Notes: generated by a model not told the origin, from the letters alone. Positions 11,412 through 21,403 are shown, numbered from the stretch's first letter. The stretch is 64,000 nucleotides of DNA from Flavihumibacter solisilvae (GCF_000814475.1 NZ_JSVC01000009.1:124001-188000), one strand, 5' to 3'. Numbers and translations are program-made.

Positions 11412-11834
11412 TTACCACTTGTCAACTTCTTCGTCGTTTCCTGCAGCAGGTTCAACTGCAGTATCTACGATCGGGGCGGCGGCAACAGCTACAACTGCTG
11501 CGTTCCTTTCCAGGCTTTCGATCACTTCCCCACCTTCTTCAATGTTGTCGTGGTTATATGCATCAAAATCAAAATCCGGCATGAGGTCAGTCTTTACATA
11601 ATCAACTGCTTCTGTGAGCGCTTTCAGAAACTTGTTGAAGTCTTCTTTGTACAGGAAGATCTTGTGCCTGTCATAACCATTGTCATCAAACTTCTTACGG
11701 CTTTCTGTAATGGTCAGATAGTAATCATTGCTACGGGTCGCTCTTACATCAAAAAAATATGTTCTTCTTTTCCCTGCTCTGATGCGCTTGCTGTAAACGC
11801 TCTCCATCTTTTTGTCGTTATTCTCGTACGCCAC
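11412..11834 (-). CDS. PUR family DNA/RNA-binding protein (DUF3276)
   Basis: 140 residues. The core KRRTYFFDVRATRSNDYYL and HKIFLYKEDFNKFLKAL is the PUR repeat found in Bacteroidota and spirochaete Pur-alpha-like proteins, which bind single-stranded nucleic acid. The C-terminal 40 residues are acidic and Ala-rich (VVAVAAAPIVDTAVEP), probably disordered. Monocistronic, with a good candidate promoter at 11870-11900 and a strong terminator. Cellular target unknown. Confidence 0.85.
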   Translation of the reverse strand: MAYENNDKKMESVYSKRIRAGKRRTYFFDVRATRSNDYYLTITESRKKFDDNGYDRHKIFLYKEDFNKFLKALTEAVDYVKTDLMPDFDFDAYNHDNIEEGGEVIESLERNAAVVAVAAAPIVDTAVEPAAGNDEEVDKW

Positions 11835-11869
11835 CGTTGTTGTGTTTTTGCTGTTTAATTATGTAGAAG

Positions 11870-11900
11870 CAAATAAAGGGGTTGTTTGTGAATTTGCAAA
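11870..11900 (-). promoter_or_regulatory. Candidate Bacteroidota promoter for the PUR-family gene
   Basis: On the minus strand, TTTG (11900-11897), 19-bp spacer, TTTATTTG (11877-11870). This agrees with TTTG-N(17-23)-TANNTTTG except for one base in the -7 box. It would start transcription about 29 bases before the ATG at 11834. Confidence 0.4.
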
Positions 11901-11952
11901 ACTTTTACAAAACTTTTATACAGGAAAAGTGTTTTCCCTATACTTTTTCTTA

Positions 11953-13776
11953 TTATTCGCTCTCTTCCGGCTCTTCCTGCTGGTGTTCATATAAGTAATT
12001 ATAATATCCCTTGACGCGAATCAACTCTTCATGGGTGCCCATCTCCGTTATTTTGCCGTCATCCATCACAATGATCCTGTCGAAAGCGAACAGTGAGAAG
12101 ATCCTGTGCGTGATGATGATTGCTGTCTTGTCCTGCAGGTAAGTATACAGGTTACCAATGATCTGCTTTTCTGTCTTTGCATCCACTGCGCTCAGGCAGT
12201 CATCAAAGATGATTATTCCCGGATCTTTTACCAGTGCCCTGGCTATACTGATGCGTTGTTTCTGGCCGCCGCTCAGTGTAACGCCTCTCTCTCCTATTAT
12301 CGTTTCATACTTGTTGCTGAAGCCTTCGATCTCCCTGTCCACACTCGCTGCCATGGCGGCTTTCACCACATCCTGCGATGAAAAGTCGTCGAGCCCGAAG
12401 CCGATATTATTACGGATCGTATCACTGAAAAGAAATACATCCTGCGGTACATAACTCACTTTGCTGCGCAGGTGCTGCAGGTTGAATTTCCGGATGTCTG
12501 TTCCATCGATTTCTATCGTTCCTGAGTCCGGGTCAAACATCCGCAACAGCAATTGTGCAAGTGTCGTTTTACCACTGCCGGTGCGACCGATGATCGCTAT
12601 CTTCTCTCCCTGCCTGACAGAGAGACTGAAGTCAGAAACCGCCTTGATGCCTGTTTGCGCATAAGTGAAATTTACTTGATTGAAATCAATATTTCCACTG
12701 ATCGGCGAGGTTAGTGCCGCCTGCGGCTGGCGGATATCGGGCTTCAGTTCCAGGAATTCGTTTATCCGCTTCTGTGAAGCTGCGGCCCGCTGGATCATGC
12801 TGGCTGTCCACCCGATTGCACTCACCGGGAACGTCAGGATGTTGATATACATTACGAACTCTGCAAGTGTACCGGTAGTGACGCCGCTTCCCGGTTGCAT
12901 GGCATAGATACCGCCTACGAGAATGGTAATCAGTGTACTCAGTCCGATCATCAATGCCATGGATGGAAAATAAATTGCTTCCACTTTGGCGAGACCAATA
13001 GCATTCGCCCGGTAGTCCTCACTGTTTTCCGCAAAATATTTCTGCTGTGCTTTTTCCTGCACGAATGACTTGATCACGCGTATACCCGAATACGATTCCT
13101 GTGCTGTTGTGGTCAGTTCCGACAACAACCTCTGAATCCGTTCGCTCCTGCGGTGGATGATGGTATTTACCAGGTAGATGGTGAGTGCAAGCAGCGGCAG
13201 CGGCGAAAGTACAAGCAGCGTAAGTTTGGGGTTGGTCCTGAACATATAGAACACACTGAAGCCTATCGTGAATGCCAGGTTAATCAAGTACATGACCGCG
13301 GGGCCCACATACATTCTCACGCGGCTCACATCTTCCGTGATCCGGTTCATGAGGTCGCCCGTGCTGTTGCGTTTATAAAAGCCCAGGTCAAGCTGCTGGT
13401 AATGGGCATAGATCTCATTCTTCTGGTCGAATTCAATATGCCTGCTCATCACAATGATCGTCTGCCTCATCAGGAACATAAAAAAGCCGCGAAGGATGGC
13501 AAGCAGCAGCAGGGTAACCCCGCAGAGGATAACGAGGCTGGAAAAGTTTACATCGTTTGTAAAGCTTACGATCGATTTAACCAGCGGATCATATGCGTGT
13601 ATGCTCTTACGGGGAGAATAACCAGGCAGCTGCTTTTCCACTGCATCGATCACAAAGCCGGTGATCTGTGGCGCCAGGATACTGAAATAGTTCGAGATAA
13701 GGATAAACAGAATGCCCAGGATCAGTCTCCACCGGTACTTCCAGAAATATTTATTTAACGACGAAAGGTGCTTCAT
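11953..13776 (-). CDS. ABC exporter, fused permease and ATPase (MsbA/MdlA-like)
   Basis: 607 residues: an N-terminal six-helix ABC-transporter domain (about 1-325) and a C-terminal ATPase with Walker A GRTGSGKTT, signature LSGGQKQR and Walker B IIIFDDCLSAVD. The residue after the Walker B Asp525 is Asp526 rather than the usual catalytic Glu, as in MdlA-type half-transporters. Expected to export lipid or hydrophobic drugs across the inner membrane. No partner half-transporter is adjacent, so it may act as a homodimer. Substrate not determinable. Confidence 0.9.
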   Translation of the reverse strand: MKHLSSLNKYFWKYRWRLILGILFILISNYFSILAPQITGFVIDAVEKQLPGYSPRKSIHAYDPLVKSIVSFTNDVNFSSLVILCGVTLLLLAILRGFFMFLMRQTIIVMSRHIEFDQKNEIYAHYQQLDLGFYKRNSTGDLMNRITEDVSRVRMYVGPAVMYLINLAFTIGFSVFYMFRTNPKLTLLVLSPLPLLALTIYLVNTIIHRRSERIQRLLSELTTTAQESYSGIRVIKSFVQEKAQQKYFAENSEDYRANAIGLAKVEAIYFPSMALMIGLSTLITILVGGIYAMQPGSGVTTGTLAEFVMYINILTFPVSAIGWTASMIQRAAASQKRINEFLELKPDIRQPQAALTSPISGNIDFNQVNFTYAQTGIKAVSDFSLSVRQGEKIAIIGRTGSGKTTLAQLLLRMFDPDSGTIEIDGTDIRKFNLQHLRSKVSYVPQDVFLFSDTIRNNIGFGLDDFSSQDVVKAAMAASVDREIEGFSNKYETIIGERGVTLSGGQKQRISIARALVKDPGIIIFDDCLSAVDAKTEKQIIGNLYTYLQDKTAIIITHRIFSLFAFDRIIVMDDGKITEMGTHEELIRVKGYYNYLYEHQQEEPEESE

Positions 13777-13788
13777 GGAACTGCGAAA

Positions 13789-14946
13789 CTAAGGAATAAA
13801 AAGCGGGGAAGCCGGGGTCAGCACCGGCAGCGCATTTCCTTTGGAATCGAATAAGGTGCAGTTATCCCAGGAACTGCCCTGGCCCCACTGGTCGCGAAGC
13901 CTGCTGGTGATCCAGGCTGGCTCCCAATACATCATACCACTTCCGCCGCCTTTGCGGATCGCAGCAACAAGATCACGGAGATATGCTGCCTGGCCGGCTA
14001 CAGTTGCGGGGTAGCCCGGAACTGTATCTGCACCATTTATCACATTCGGGTATGCATCTGCGTTATCTGCTGTATATGGATACGCTGTTTCAACGATCAT
14101 CACTTTCTTCTGATGCCTTTCGCGCAACATGGCGATCGTATCGGTAAACGCTGACCAGGAATTGACAGCAGACCACTTGCTGTAATGTGAAAGGCCGATT
14201 ATCTCAAAATCTCTCACCCCTTCCTGTTCAAGTTGCTGCATCCAGTGGCCTGCAAACTGAAGCTGTGCCACATGAAGAATGATATTGATGTGGACAGCAT
14301 GAGAAGCTGAAAAATCACGTACTGCTTTGATGCCAGCGGAAACCACGGATGCGAAGGGCTTCCAGCCATTGACGGAGACTTTACCGGTTGGGAACAGCAT
14401 TCCGTCGTTGGTCTCGTTTCCGACCTGGATCATTTCGGGCGTGAGTCCCTTTGCATGAAGTGTTTCGAGTACCCCCAGGGTATACCGGTAGACAGAATCG
14501 CCAAGTACAGCTGGAGAAAGACCTTTCCATGCATCCGGCGTTGCCTGCTTGTGCGGATCTGCCCAGTCGTCTGAATAGTGAAGGTCCAGGTTCACTTTCA
14601 TGCCTGCCGACTTCGCCCGGCTGATGGTACGCGTTACATCGGCAAGGTCGCCATACATTTTTCCTTCGTTAAGGGCCGCGGTCCACTTCGGGTTATGCCA
14701 TAGCCGCACCCTCACGGTATTGAAGCCTGCAGACCGGAAAATGGTGAACGGATCGGTTTCACGGCCAGCCAGGTAATACCTGCCGCCATGATCCTGCACC
14801 TGGTTCACATACGAAAGATCTGCCCCGCTGGTAAATTCCGCGGCGGCGCCAGGTGCGTTGCCGCGGTCTACCTTCGAATGGCAGGCAGTGATGGACAGAA
14901 CCATGATAATCAGCGCATAAGGATGGGTGTGCAACCGCTTTTTCAT
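13789..14946 (-). CDS. Glycoside hydrolase family 53, endo-beta-1,4-galactanase
   Basis: 385-residue lipoprotein (Cys in MVLSITACHSK) with a GH53 TIM barrel starting at GADLSYVNQ. Family markers: FNTVRVRLWHNP, LDLHYSDDWADP, and the acid/base Glu178 in QVGNETNDGM; the nucleophile is Glu286 in MIVETAYPY. Such enzymes cut beta-1,4-galactan or arabinogalactan side chains of pectin. It stands 12 bp downstream of nothing similar: the next leftward gene is the ABC exporter, so it is not in an obvious polysaccharide locus. Surface anchoring is inferred from the lipobox. Confidence 0.93.
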   Translation of the reverse strand: MKKRLHTHPYALIIMVLSITACHSKVDRGNAPGAAAEFTSGADLSYVNQVQDHGGRYYLAGRETDPFTIFRSAGFNTVRVRLWHNPKWTAALNEGKMYGDLADVTRTISRAKSAGMKVNLDLHYSDDWADPHKQATPDAWKGLSPAVLGDSVYRYTLGVLETLHAKGLTPEMIQVGNETNDGMLFPTGKVSVNGWKPFASVVSAGIKAVRDFSASHAVHINIILHVAQLQFAGHWMQQLEQEGVRDFEIIGLSHYSKWSAVNSWSAFTDTIAMLRERHQKKVMIVETAYPYTADNADAYPNVINGADTVPGYPATVAGQAAYLRDLVAAIRKGGGSGMMYWEPAWITSRLRDQWGQGSSWDNCTLFDSKGNALPVLTPASPLFIP

Positions 14947-15027
14947 GAATTGAAATTAACGGTCATCCACATATGTTGAAAACTTCTCTTTTGACTGCTG
15001 TAAAAAGAGAGTATTTTAAAGCAGTTT

Positions 15028-15297
15028 ATGGACAGCCACTACTCAACGCTCAGGACTATCTACGAGATCGTAAAGGACGACCCCGATCCTACCAGCTACC
15101 CGTGCAAGCCGGCGCAGATCATCGTGAGGCAATTCCTGCCCTGGGATACGATCCTGGTTAATATCAGGAAACTTGACGAGGAAGGAATGGTCAGTCTCCA
15201 GCAATACGACCGGTTTACTATCGTACGGCTGACAGCCCTCGGGATGAAAAAGGCAAGAGCAAACGGTTCTTCCGCCATCCGCAGGAGCCAGGACTAA
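15028..15297 (+). CDS. Small hypothetical protein, winged-helix-like
   Basis: 89 residues, rightward between two leftward genes. The pattern of short helices followed by LRKLDEEGMVSLQQYDRF-like sequence and VRLTALGMKKA resembles a winged-helix wing and recognition helix, but no family was recognised. It ends 5 bp before the stop of the convergent TolC-family gene. Codon use looks like its neighbours. Could be a small DNA-binding protein; that is inference. Confidence 0.55.
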   Translation: MDSHYSTLRTIYEIVKDDPDPTSYPCKPAQIIVRQFLPWDTILVNIRKLDEEGMVSLQQYDRFTIVRLTALGMKKARANGSSAIRRSQD

Positions 15298-15301
15298 ACA
15301 A

Positions 15302-16747
15302 TCAGCCTCCTCCCAAAGAGCGATACAGCCCTACTTTCGTCTGTAACATCTGAAGGCGCGTCCTCACCTGTTCCAGTTCCGCGTCCAGCACACCTTTCTG
15401 GGCAGTAATTACTTCAAGATAACTCGCATAACCACTGATGTAAAGGTCATTGGCAGTACGCAATGCTGCTTCCAGTACCAGGAATTCCTTCTGTTTCATT
15501 TCATACTGCGATTGCTGGTTCCTCCAGTTACTGATACCGGTATTAATTTCGAAAAAGGCATTGAGCAATGTTTTCCGGTAGGTTTCGAATGCGGATCGCT
15601 GTTGGGCGGAAGCAATTCCAAAATTGGTCTTCAGGATACGGCGGTTTAGTACCGGCGCCGTAAGTCCACCTACAATTCCCAGCGCAGCTGATTCAAGACT
15701 GAACCATTTGGAAATATTGAAGCTGTTCAGTCCTGCATACGGCATTATGGTGAGGGCAGGCAGGAAGGCTTTCTTAACCGCAATCACATCTGCTTTACTG
15801 GCTTCCAGCAACCATTCCGCTTCCTGCACATCGGGCCTGCTATTGATCACTTTCGCGGGCACACCGGTCTCCACAATTTCAGGAGCAAGTGCCAACACTT
15901 TACCCGAGCGTACGATGGTACCTTCATAGCGGCCACACAAAAAGTTAAGTTCGTTTTCTATGGCGCTGACCTGGCGCCTGGTGATGAATTCCATCGACTT
16001 CGTGCGCACGAGCTGCGCTTCGAATTGCAAAACGGCAAGTTCGGTCGCGCGGCCTGCAGACTTCTGGATCCGCACCATGTCAAGAGCCTGCTGTTGCAGC
16101 CGGATATTCTTCAGCAGGATCTCCAGCTCACGGTCCAGCGACACCAGCTCGTAATAAAGGGACGCGGTGTGCGCAACCAGCTGCGTACTTACAAAACGAC
16201 GACCTTTTTCAGCAGCCAGCAACCTCGACAGCGCGGCCTTCTTTTCCGACTTCATACGGCCCCAGAGATCAATCTCCCAGCGGCTCCGGATCCCTATGAA
16301 CAGGTCGGGAGTGGGATCGGGAATCCGCTGGTCCTTATCGATGTTCGGGGAAAGATTCGTGTCGAAATTACCCACACCATTCAGGGTGTACTTTCCGTAC
16401 CTGTCATAACTACCCGAAAGCACACCATCAAAGGTCGGGAGGAAGGCTGCGCGTCGTTGCAGAACCTGTTGGTGCATGATCTCCACCTGCTGTAAGGCGA
16501 GCTGCTGGTCGGGGTGATTCTCCAGTACTTCCGAAATCAGCTGCACTAAAAATTCATCGGTATAAAACTTCTGCCAGCCGGTTTGCCCGGAAGACACTGT
16601 GTCTGCAGGTAAACTGTCCGTCACAAAAGCTGCAGGCAACTTTGCCATGTCCGGCGTTGCCGGCAACTGCGGAGTACGGCACGCCGCAACTGAAAAGATA
16701 ACACAGGATCCAATCAGCGACCACTTCAATATTTTACGCATCACCAT
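15302..16747 (-). CDS. TolC/NodT-family outer-membrane efflux lipoprotein
   Basis: 481 residues with a lipobox (VAACRTP) and the duplicated outer-membrane efflux protein repeat, including long coiled-coil stretches (LQQQALDMVRIQKSAGRATEL and LRTANDLYISGYASYLEV). NodT/OprM-type exit duct for the tripartite pump. Its start overlaps the end of the RND gene by 14 bp, or 8 bp if the third residue (Met) is the start, indicating translational coupling. Last gene of the adaptor-RND-TolC operon. Confidence 0.95.
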   Translation of the reverse strand: MVMRKILKWSLIGSCVIFSVAACRTPQLPATPDMAKLPAAFVTDSLPADTVSSGQTGWQKFYTDEFLVQLISEVLENHPDQQLALQQVEIMHQQVLQRRAAFLPTFDGVLSGSYDRYGKYTLNGVGNFDTNLSPNIDKDQRIPDPTPDLFIGIRSRWEIDLWGRMKSEKKAALSRLLAAEKGRRFVSTQLVAHTASLYYELVSLDRELEILLKNIRLQQQALDMVRIQKSAGRATELAVLQFEAQLVRTKSMEFITRRQVSAIENELNFLCGRYEGTIVRSGKVLALAPEIVETGVPAKVINSRPDVQEAEWLLEASKADVIAVKKAFLPALTIMPYAGLNSFNISKWFSLESAALGIVGGLTAPVLNRRILKTNFGIASAQQRSAFETYRKTLLNAFFEINTGISNWRNQQSQYEMKQKEFLVLEAALRTANDLYISGYASYLEVITAQKGVLDAELEQVRTRLQMLQTKVGLYRSLGGG

Positions 16748-19700
16748 CTACTTGTAAATTTTCGGTTACGGGTTGTTGTTTGGTTTTAACCATCGAGGCA
16801 AACAGGAAATAAAGTCCTGGTATGACCAGCACACCAAAGATTGTCCCGATCAGCATTCCCCCTGCTGCTGCTGTTCCGATCGAGCGGTTGCCCATTGCAC
16901 CTGCTCCATTCGCCATACACAGCGGCAGGAGCCCGGCGATGAATGCAAAGGAAGTCATAAGGATCGGCCTTAACCTGCTGACGGCTCCTTCGATCGCAGA
17001 TTGAAACACGGATACTCCCTGCTGCCTGCGCAGGATGGCAAACTCCACGATGAGGATGGCATTCTTGCCTAAAAGCCCGATCAGCATCACCAGTGCCACC
17101 TGGGCATAAATGTTATTCTCCAGTCCCAGCAGGTACAGTGAAAAGAAGGCTCCAAAGATCCCTGCGGGTAACGAAAGCAAAACGGGCAGCGGCAGCAGGA
17201 AACTTTCATATTGCGCTGCAAGCAGCAGGTATACAAACAACAGGCAGATAAGGAAGATCATCACCGCCTGGTTCCCTGAAAGGATCTGTTCGCGTGTCAT
17301 CCCGCTCCATTCATAACTGTAGCCGCGCGGGAGTTTAGACGCCACATCCTGGATGGCAGCAATCGCATCACCGGAACTGTATCCTGGCGCGGCATCACCG
17401 TTCACCATCGCCGACGTATACATATTGTACCGGGTCAGCTGCTCCGGACCGTAAACCCTTTCCAATGTAACGAATGTGGAATATGGCACCATTTCATTCC
17501 GGTCGTTCTTTACATACAGGTCAAGGATATCCTCCGGGTTCTTCCTGTACTGCGGGTAGGCCTGCACCATCACCTTATACATCTGGCCGAAGCGGATGAA
17601 GTTTGTTGCATAGAAGCTTCCCAGTAGTGTCTGCAATGTGCTCATCGCATTATCGACCGTCACTCCTTTTTTAGCCGCCATTTCATAATCGACATGAAGC
17701 ATGTATTGCGGGAAGCTCGGGTCGAAGCCTGTAAAGGCATCACTGATGGCGGTTGATTCCCGCAAGGCAGCAAGGAATTCATTTGTCACTTTCGCTGTCT
17801 GCTGCAGGTCGCCGGTACCGGTTTTGTCGAGCACACGCAATTCAAAGCCACTGGCATTTCCAAAACCCGGGACTGTTGGCGGCGGGAAGAACTCAATTTT
17901 TGCGTCGTGAATATGTTTTGTTTTTTCGCGCATGGTTTCCATCAGGTCTTGAACGGATTCCTTTCTCTCATCCCAAGCCTTCAGGTTGATCATTCCCATT
18001 CCGTAAGACGCGCCGGCAACATCATTCATGAGGCTGAAACCTGCGAGCGTGGCAACGGTCTCAACGGGTTGCAATGAATCCGCAACGCGCTGGATCTCGT
18101 CAAGCACTTTCTCCGTACGTTCAACAGTTGCACCTGGTGGCGTGGTCACATTCACATAGATCATTCCCTGGTCTTCAGTCGGAATAAATCCTGATGGCAG
18201 GATCCGCGTGATCCCGAAAGTAGCGGCACAGAATACAAGCAGCAGGACCAGCGTAAGCCCCTTGCGCGCCGCCATCTTGGCGATCAGTGTTGAATAGCCC
18301 AGTTCGGTTTGTTCATATCGCCGGTTGAAGCCTTTGAAGAACCGGTTGATGAGTCCCTTTTCCTTTACCACCTGGTGCCTTAGCAACAGGGCACAAAGCG
18401 CAGGTGTGAGCGTGAGCGCATTGATCCCTGAAATCACAATGGAAATAGCGAGCGTAATGGAGAACTGCCGGTAAAAGACGCCGACGGGACCTGACAGGAA
18501 AGCTACCGGGATAAACACCGCAGACATCACCAGTGTAATGGCAATGATCGCCCCGCTGATCTCCTTCATGGCGCTGATACTTGCTTCCATTGGCGGAAGA
18601 TGTTCCTTCTCCATTTTCACGTGCACTGCTTCCACCACAACGATGGCATTATCCACAACAATACCAATTGCGAGTACGAGCGCGAATAATGTCAACAGGT
18701 TTATCGAAAATCCTACTGCCTGCATAAATGCAAGAGTACCGATCAATGCCACAGGCACAGCCAGGGCGGGAATCAACGTGGAACGAAAATCCTGCAGGAA
18801 GATGAATACAACTATAAAAACAAGAATGAATGCTTCCACCAGGGTCTTGATCACTTCATGGATGGATGCGTCAAGGAAGCGGGAAACATCATAGGCCATG
18901 TTGTATTCCATGCCGGGGGGAAAGCTTGTTGTTTTCAGTTCTGCCATCCTGGCCTTTACAGATTCAATTACATCGCTTGCGTTTGAACCGGGCCTTTGCT
19001 TCAGCATGATGGAAGCGGCAGGACGACCATCCGTCTTCGATACCATGCTGTAGGTCATGGCACCGAACTCGATATCCGCAACTTCTTTCAGTCGTAACAG
19101 GGAACCATCTTCCTTCGAACGGATCACTACATTTTCATACTGCCCGGGCTCGTAGAATTTACCGGTGTAACGCAGTACATATTGCAATGGCTGGGTCTCC
19201 TTACCGGAGCTCTCGCCCACTTTTCCCGGCGCTGCTTCTATGTTCTGGTTGCGAAGTGCCTGCACCACTTCATCAGCTGACACATTGTAAGCAAGCATCT
19301 GGTCAGGCTTCAGCCACACACGCATCGAATACTCCTTCTGCCCCATGATCTCCACGAAACCAACGCCATCGATCCTTTTAAGTTCCTGCAGGATATTGAT
19401 GTCTGTAAAGTTGTAAATGAAGTCCTCGTCGGCAGCAGGATCACTGCTCATCACGTTCAGGTAAAGCAACATGCTGTTCACTTCCTTCTCCGTCGTAACA
19501 CCGGCTTTGATCACTTCTTCTGGTAGTTCATCAAGGATGGTGGTCACGCGGTTCTGCACGTTCACGGCCGCGAGGTCAGGGTCAGTACCGACTTCAAAGA
19601 ATACCTGGATCAGTGTGTTGCCGTTGTTGCTCGAAACGGATGACATGTACGTCATGCCAGGAACGCCATTGATGGCCCTCTCAAGCGGGGTGGCTACGGC

Positions 19701-19877
19701 TTTCGCGCATACCTCGGCGTTGGCGCCGGTATATTTTGCACTAACCACAACTGAGGGTGGCACGATATCGGGAAACTGTGTTACGGGCAACTGGAACAGT
19801 GCCAGCAAACCGAGCAGGGTAATGAAAATAGAGATCACCAGCGACAGCACCGGCCGCCGGATAAACATTTCTACCAT
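16734..19877 (-). CDS. RND efflux permease, HAE1 (AcrB) type
   Basis: 1047 residues, inner-membrane proton-driven drug exporter with two six-helix halves and large periplasmic porter loops. The TM4 relay reads LAIGIVVDNAIVVVEAV: Asp409 is kept but the second Asp of the AcrB pair is Asn410. The TM10 Lys is present in MLIGLLGKNAILIVEFA. Start MVEMFIRRPVLSLVISI is canonical. Forms a pump with the adaptor (10 bp upstream) and the overlapping TolC gene. Substrates unknown, usually lipophilic antimicrobials. Confidence 0.96.
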   Translation of the reverse strand: MVEMFIRRPVLSLVISIFITLLGLLALFQLPVTQFPDIVPPSVVVSAKYTGANAEVCAKAVATPLERAINGVPGMTYMSSVSSNNGNTLIQVFFEVGTDPDLAAVNVQNRVTTILDELPEEVIKAGVTTEKEVNSMLLYLNVMSSDPAADEDFIYNFTDINILQELKRIDGVGFVEIMGQKEYSMRVWLKPDQMLAYNVSADEVVQALRNQNIEAAPGKVGESSGKETQPLQYVLRYTGKFYEPGQYENVVIRSKEDGSLLRLKEVADIEFGAMTYSMVSKTDGRPAASIMLKQRPGSNASDVIESVKARMAELKTTSFPPGMEYNMAYDVSRFLDASIHEVIKTLVEAFILVFIVVFIFLQDFRSTLIPALAVPVALIGTLAFMQAVGFSINLLTLFALVLAIGIVVDNAIVVVEAVHVKMEKEHLPPMEASISAMKEISGAIIAITLVMSAVFIPVAFLSGPVGVFYRQFSITLAISIVISGINALTLTPALCALLLRHQVVKEKGLINRFFKGFNRRYEQTELGYSTLIAKMAARKGLTLVLLLVFCAATFGITRILPSGFIPTEDQGMIYVNVTTPPGATVERTEKVLDEIQRVADSLQPVETVATLAGFSLMNDVAGASYGMGMINLKAWDERKESVQDLMETMREKTKHIHDAKIEFFPPPTVPGFGNASGFELRVLDKTGTGDLQQTAKVTNEFLAALRESTAISDAFTGFDPSFPQYMLHVDYEMAAKKGVTVDNAMSTLQTLLGSFYATNFIRFGQMYKVMVQAYPQYRKNPEDILDLYVKNDRNEMVPYSTFVTLERVYGPEQLTRYNMYTSAMVNGDAAPGYSSGDAIAAIQDVASKLPRGYSYEWSGMTREQILSGNQAVMIFLICLLFVYLLLAAQYESFLLPLPVLLSLPAGIFGAFFSLYLLGLENNIYAQVALVMLIGLLGKNAILIVEFAILRRQQGVSVFQSAIEGAVSRLRPILMTSFAFIAGLLPLCMANGAGAMGNRSIGTAAAGGMLIGTIFGVLVIPGLYFLFASMVKTKQQPVTENLQVDGDA

Positions 19878-19887
19878 GGGAAAAAAA

Positions 19888-20994
19888 TTAAAGCTTTACA
19901 ACAGTGTAGCGGGGTTTGATCACCATGCCGTCGCGCAGGTGCTGAATGCCTTCATAAACGATCTTGTCGCCGGCCTTGAGACCCGAGGCAACGATATAGG
20001 AGGAAGCCAATCTCCGTTCAGGCTCGAAACTGCGCTGCCTGATCCGGTTGCTGTTATCGACGACAAAAACAAAGTGTTTGTCCTGGACTTCAAACACCGA
20101 CTTCTGCGGCACGGTCACAATATCGTGAGCCGCATTGCTGAGTTTAACCCGGCCGGTCGCACCGTGTTTAAGGATCCTGTCAGGATTGGGAAATTTTGCC
20201 CTGATGGCCAGTGAACCGGTGCTTCTATCGATCTCTCCTTCGGTAGTTTCTATCTTTCCTTTACTGTCATAAGGCAGACCGTCTGCCATGATCATCTGCA
20301 CGGTGCTGTTGCCACCGAGCTTTTCCTGGTCATTACGCGCAAGGTCCAGGTATTCTATTTCTGAAACCTTGAAATACGCATACACAGCATGGTTATCCGA
20401 AATGGTTGTGAGCAATGTGCCTTCGTCGAGTAAACTGCCGACTTTCAATGGCATCCTGTTTACGATTCCGTCGAAGGGCGCACGGATTGCAGTATAAGAG
20501 AGCTGCAACTCCGCGAGTTCGCTGGCTGACAATGCCTCCCTGATCTTCGCCTGCTCAGCCATTAGCTTTACTTCGGCTAATTTGAGTTCGGAAGAAGTCA
20601 GCACATTTTTTTCTACAAGTAGCTTCACGCGTTTTACTTCCAGCTCAGCAGCCTGGGCATCGGCGTGCGCATTGGCCAGCTGGGCCTTGCTTTTTGCAAC
20701 CGCGTTGGAGTACTCGTCGCCATTGATACGAAAAAGCACTTCGCCTTTTTTAACGATGGCACCTTCATCTACCAGGATCCTGTCGAGGAAGCCTTTTACT
20801 TTGGCCCTGATCTCCACATGCTGAACAGCCTGGATATTGGCGACATATCCTGTATACAACGTGGTATCAGAATCTGCAAGGTTAATTACGGGAATTTCGG
20901 GAACGTCTTTAGTATTGTTTTCTGCTGAATTTGCTGTACATCCTGCGATGGCAAAGAATACGAGCCACCGGAGGGATCGAAATGAACCGCTCAT
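19888..20994 (-). CDS. RND efflux periplasmic adaptor (MFP, AcrA-like)
   Basis: 368-residue lipoprotein (FAIAGCTAN). It contains the split lipoyl/biotinyl-like half motifs (VEIRAKVKGFLDRILVDEGAIVKKGEVLF and later YTAIRAPFDGIVNRMPLKVG, quoted in part), an alpha-helical hairpin between them, then the beta-barrel and membrane-proximal domains. Bridges the RND pump to TolC in the periplasm. Ten bp separate it from the RND gene. No TetR or MarR gene is adjacent, so local regulation is not evident. Confidence 0.95.
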   Translation of the reverse strand: MSGSFRSLRWLVFFAIAGCTANSAENNTKDVPEIPVINLADSDTTLYTGYVANIQAVQHVEIRAKVKGFLDRILVDEGAIVKKGEVLFRINGDEYSNAVAKSKAQLANAHADAQAAELEVKRVKLLVEKNVLTSSELKLAEVKLMAEQAKIREALSASELAELQLSYTAIRAPFDGIVNRMPLKVGSLLDEGTLLTTISDNHAVYAYFKVSEIEYLDLARNDQEKLGGNSTVQMIMADGLPYDSKGKIETTEGEIDRSTGSLAIRAKFPNPDRILKHGATGRVKLSNAAHDIVTVPQKSVFEVQDKHFVFVVDNSNRIRQRSFEPERRLASSYIVASGLKAGDKIVYEGIQHLRDGMVIKPRYTVVKL

Positions 20995-21046
20995 GAAATG
21001 AATTTGATGTGATCAATAGGTTGAAGCCGGGCTATGCAACCGATGA

Positions 21047-21403
21047 TCAGAAAGGCTTGAGGCGGAACAGGAAACCAACAAAATCCGGTGAGTAAGAATG
21101 ATGGGTTGCCGGTATAGGCGGAAAGACGAATTGACGAAGTGTTGAAAAAGTTGGCGGACAAAAATCAGGATTGGAACGCAGGTTAACGTGGCGGACAAAA
21201 GCAACATGAAGTGCTTCAGGAATTGACTCACCAAAGATAATATTCAGCTTGCTGACCATTTCTCCCTTACAGAATTCACTCCAGTCAACGGACTGCGATT
21301 GGGAAGCCTTCACAGCATTCGCAGGGATACAGCATAACAGCCATCCGATCGAGCCAACCAGTGTGATAAGCCTGCAAACCCTCTTATTGAACGCAAATGA
21401 CAT
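21047..21403 (-). CDS. Hypothetical secreted protein
   Basis: 118 residues: basic start, hydrophobic stretch VGSIGWLLCCIPANAVKA that could be a signal peptide, then a soluble region with no known motif. It lies 52 bp upstream of the efflux adaptor on the same strand and could be the first gene of that operon. Codon composition looks like real coding sequence, but nothing else proves expression. Alternative: an untranslated leader. Unknown function. Confidence 0.45.
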   Translation of the reverse strand: MSFAFNKRVCRLITLVGSIGWLLCCIPANAVKASQSQSVDWSEFCKGEMVSKLNIIFGESIPEALHVAFVRHVNLRSNPDFCPPTFSTLRQFVFPPIPATHHSYSPDFVGFLFRLKPF

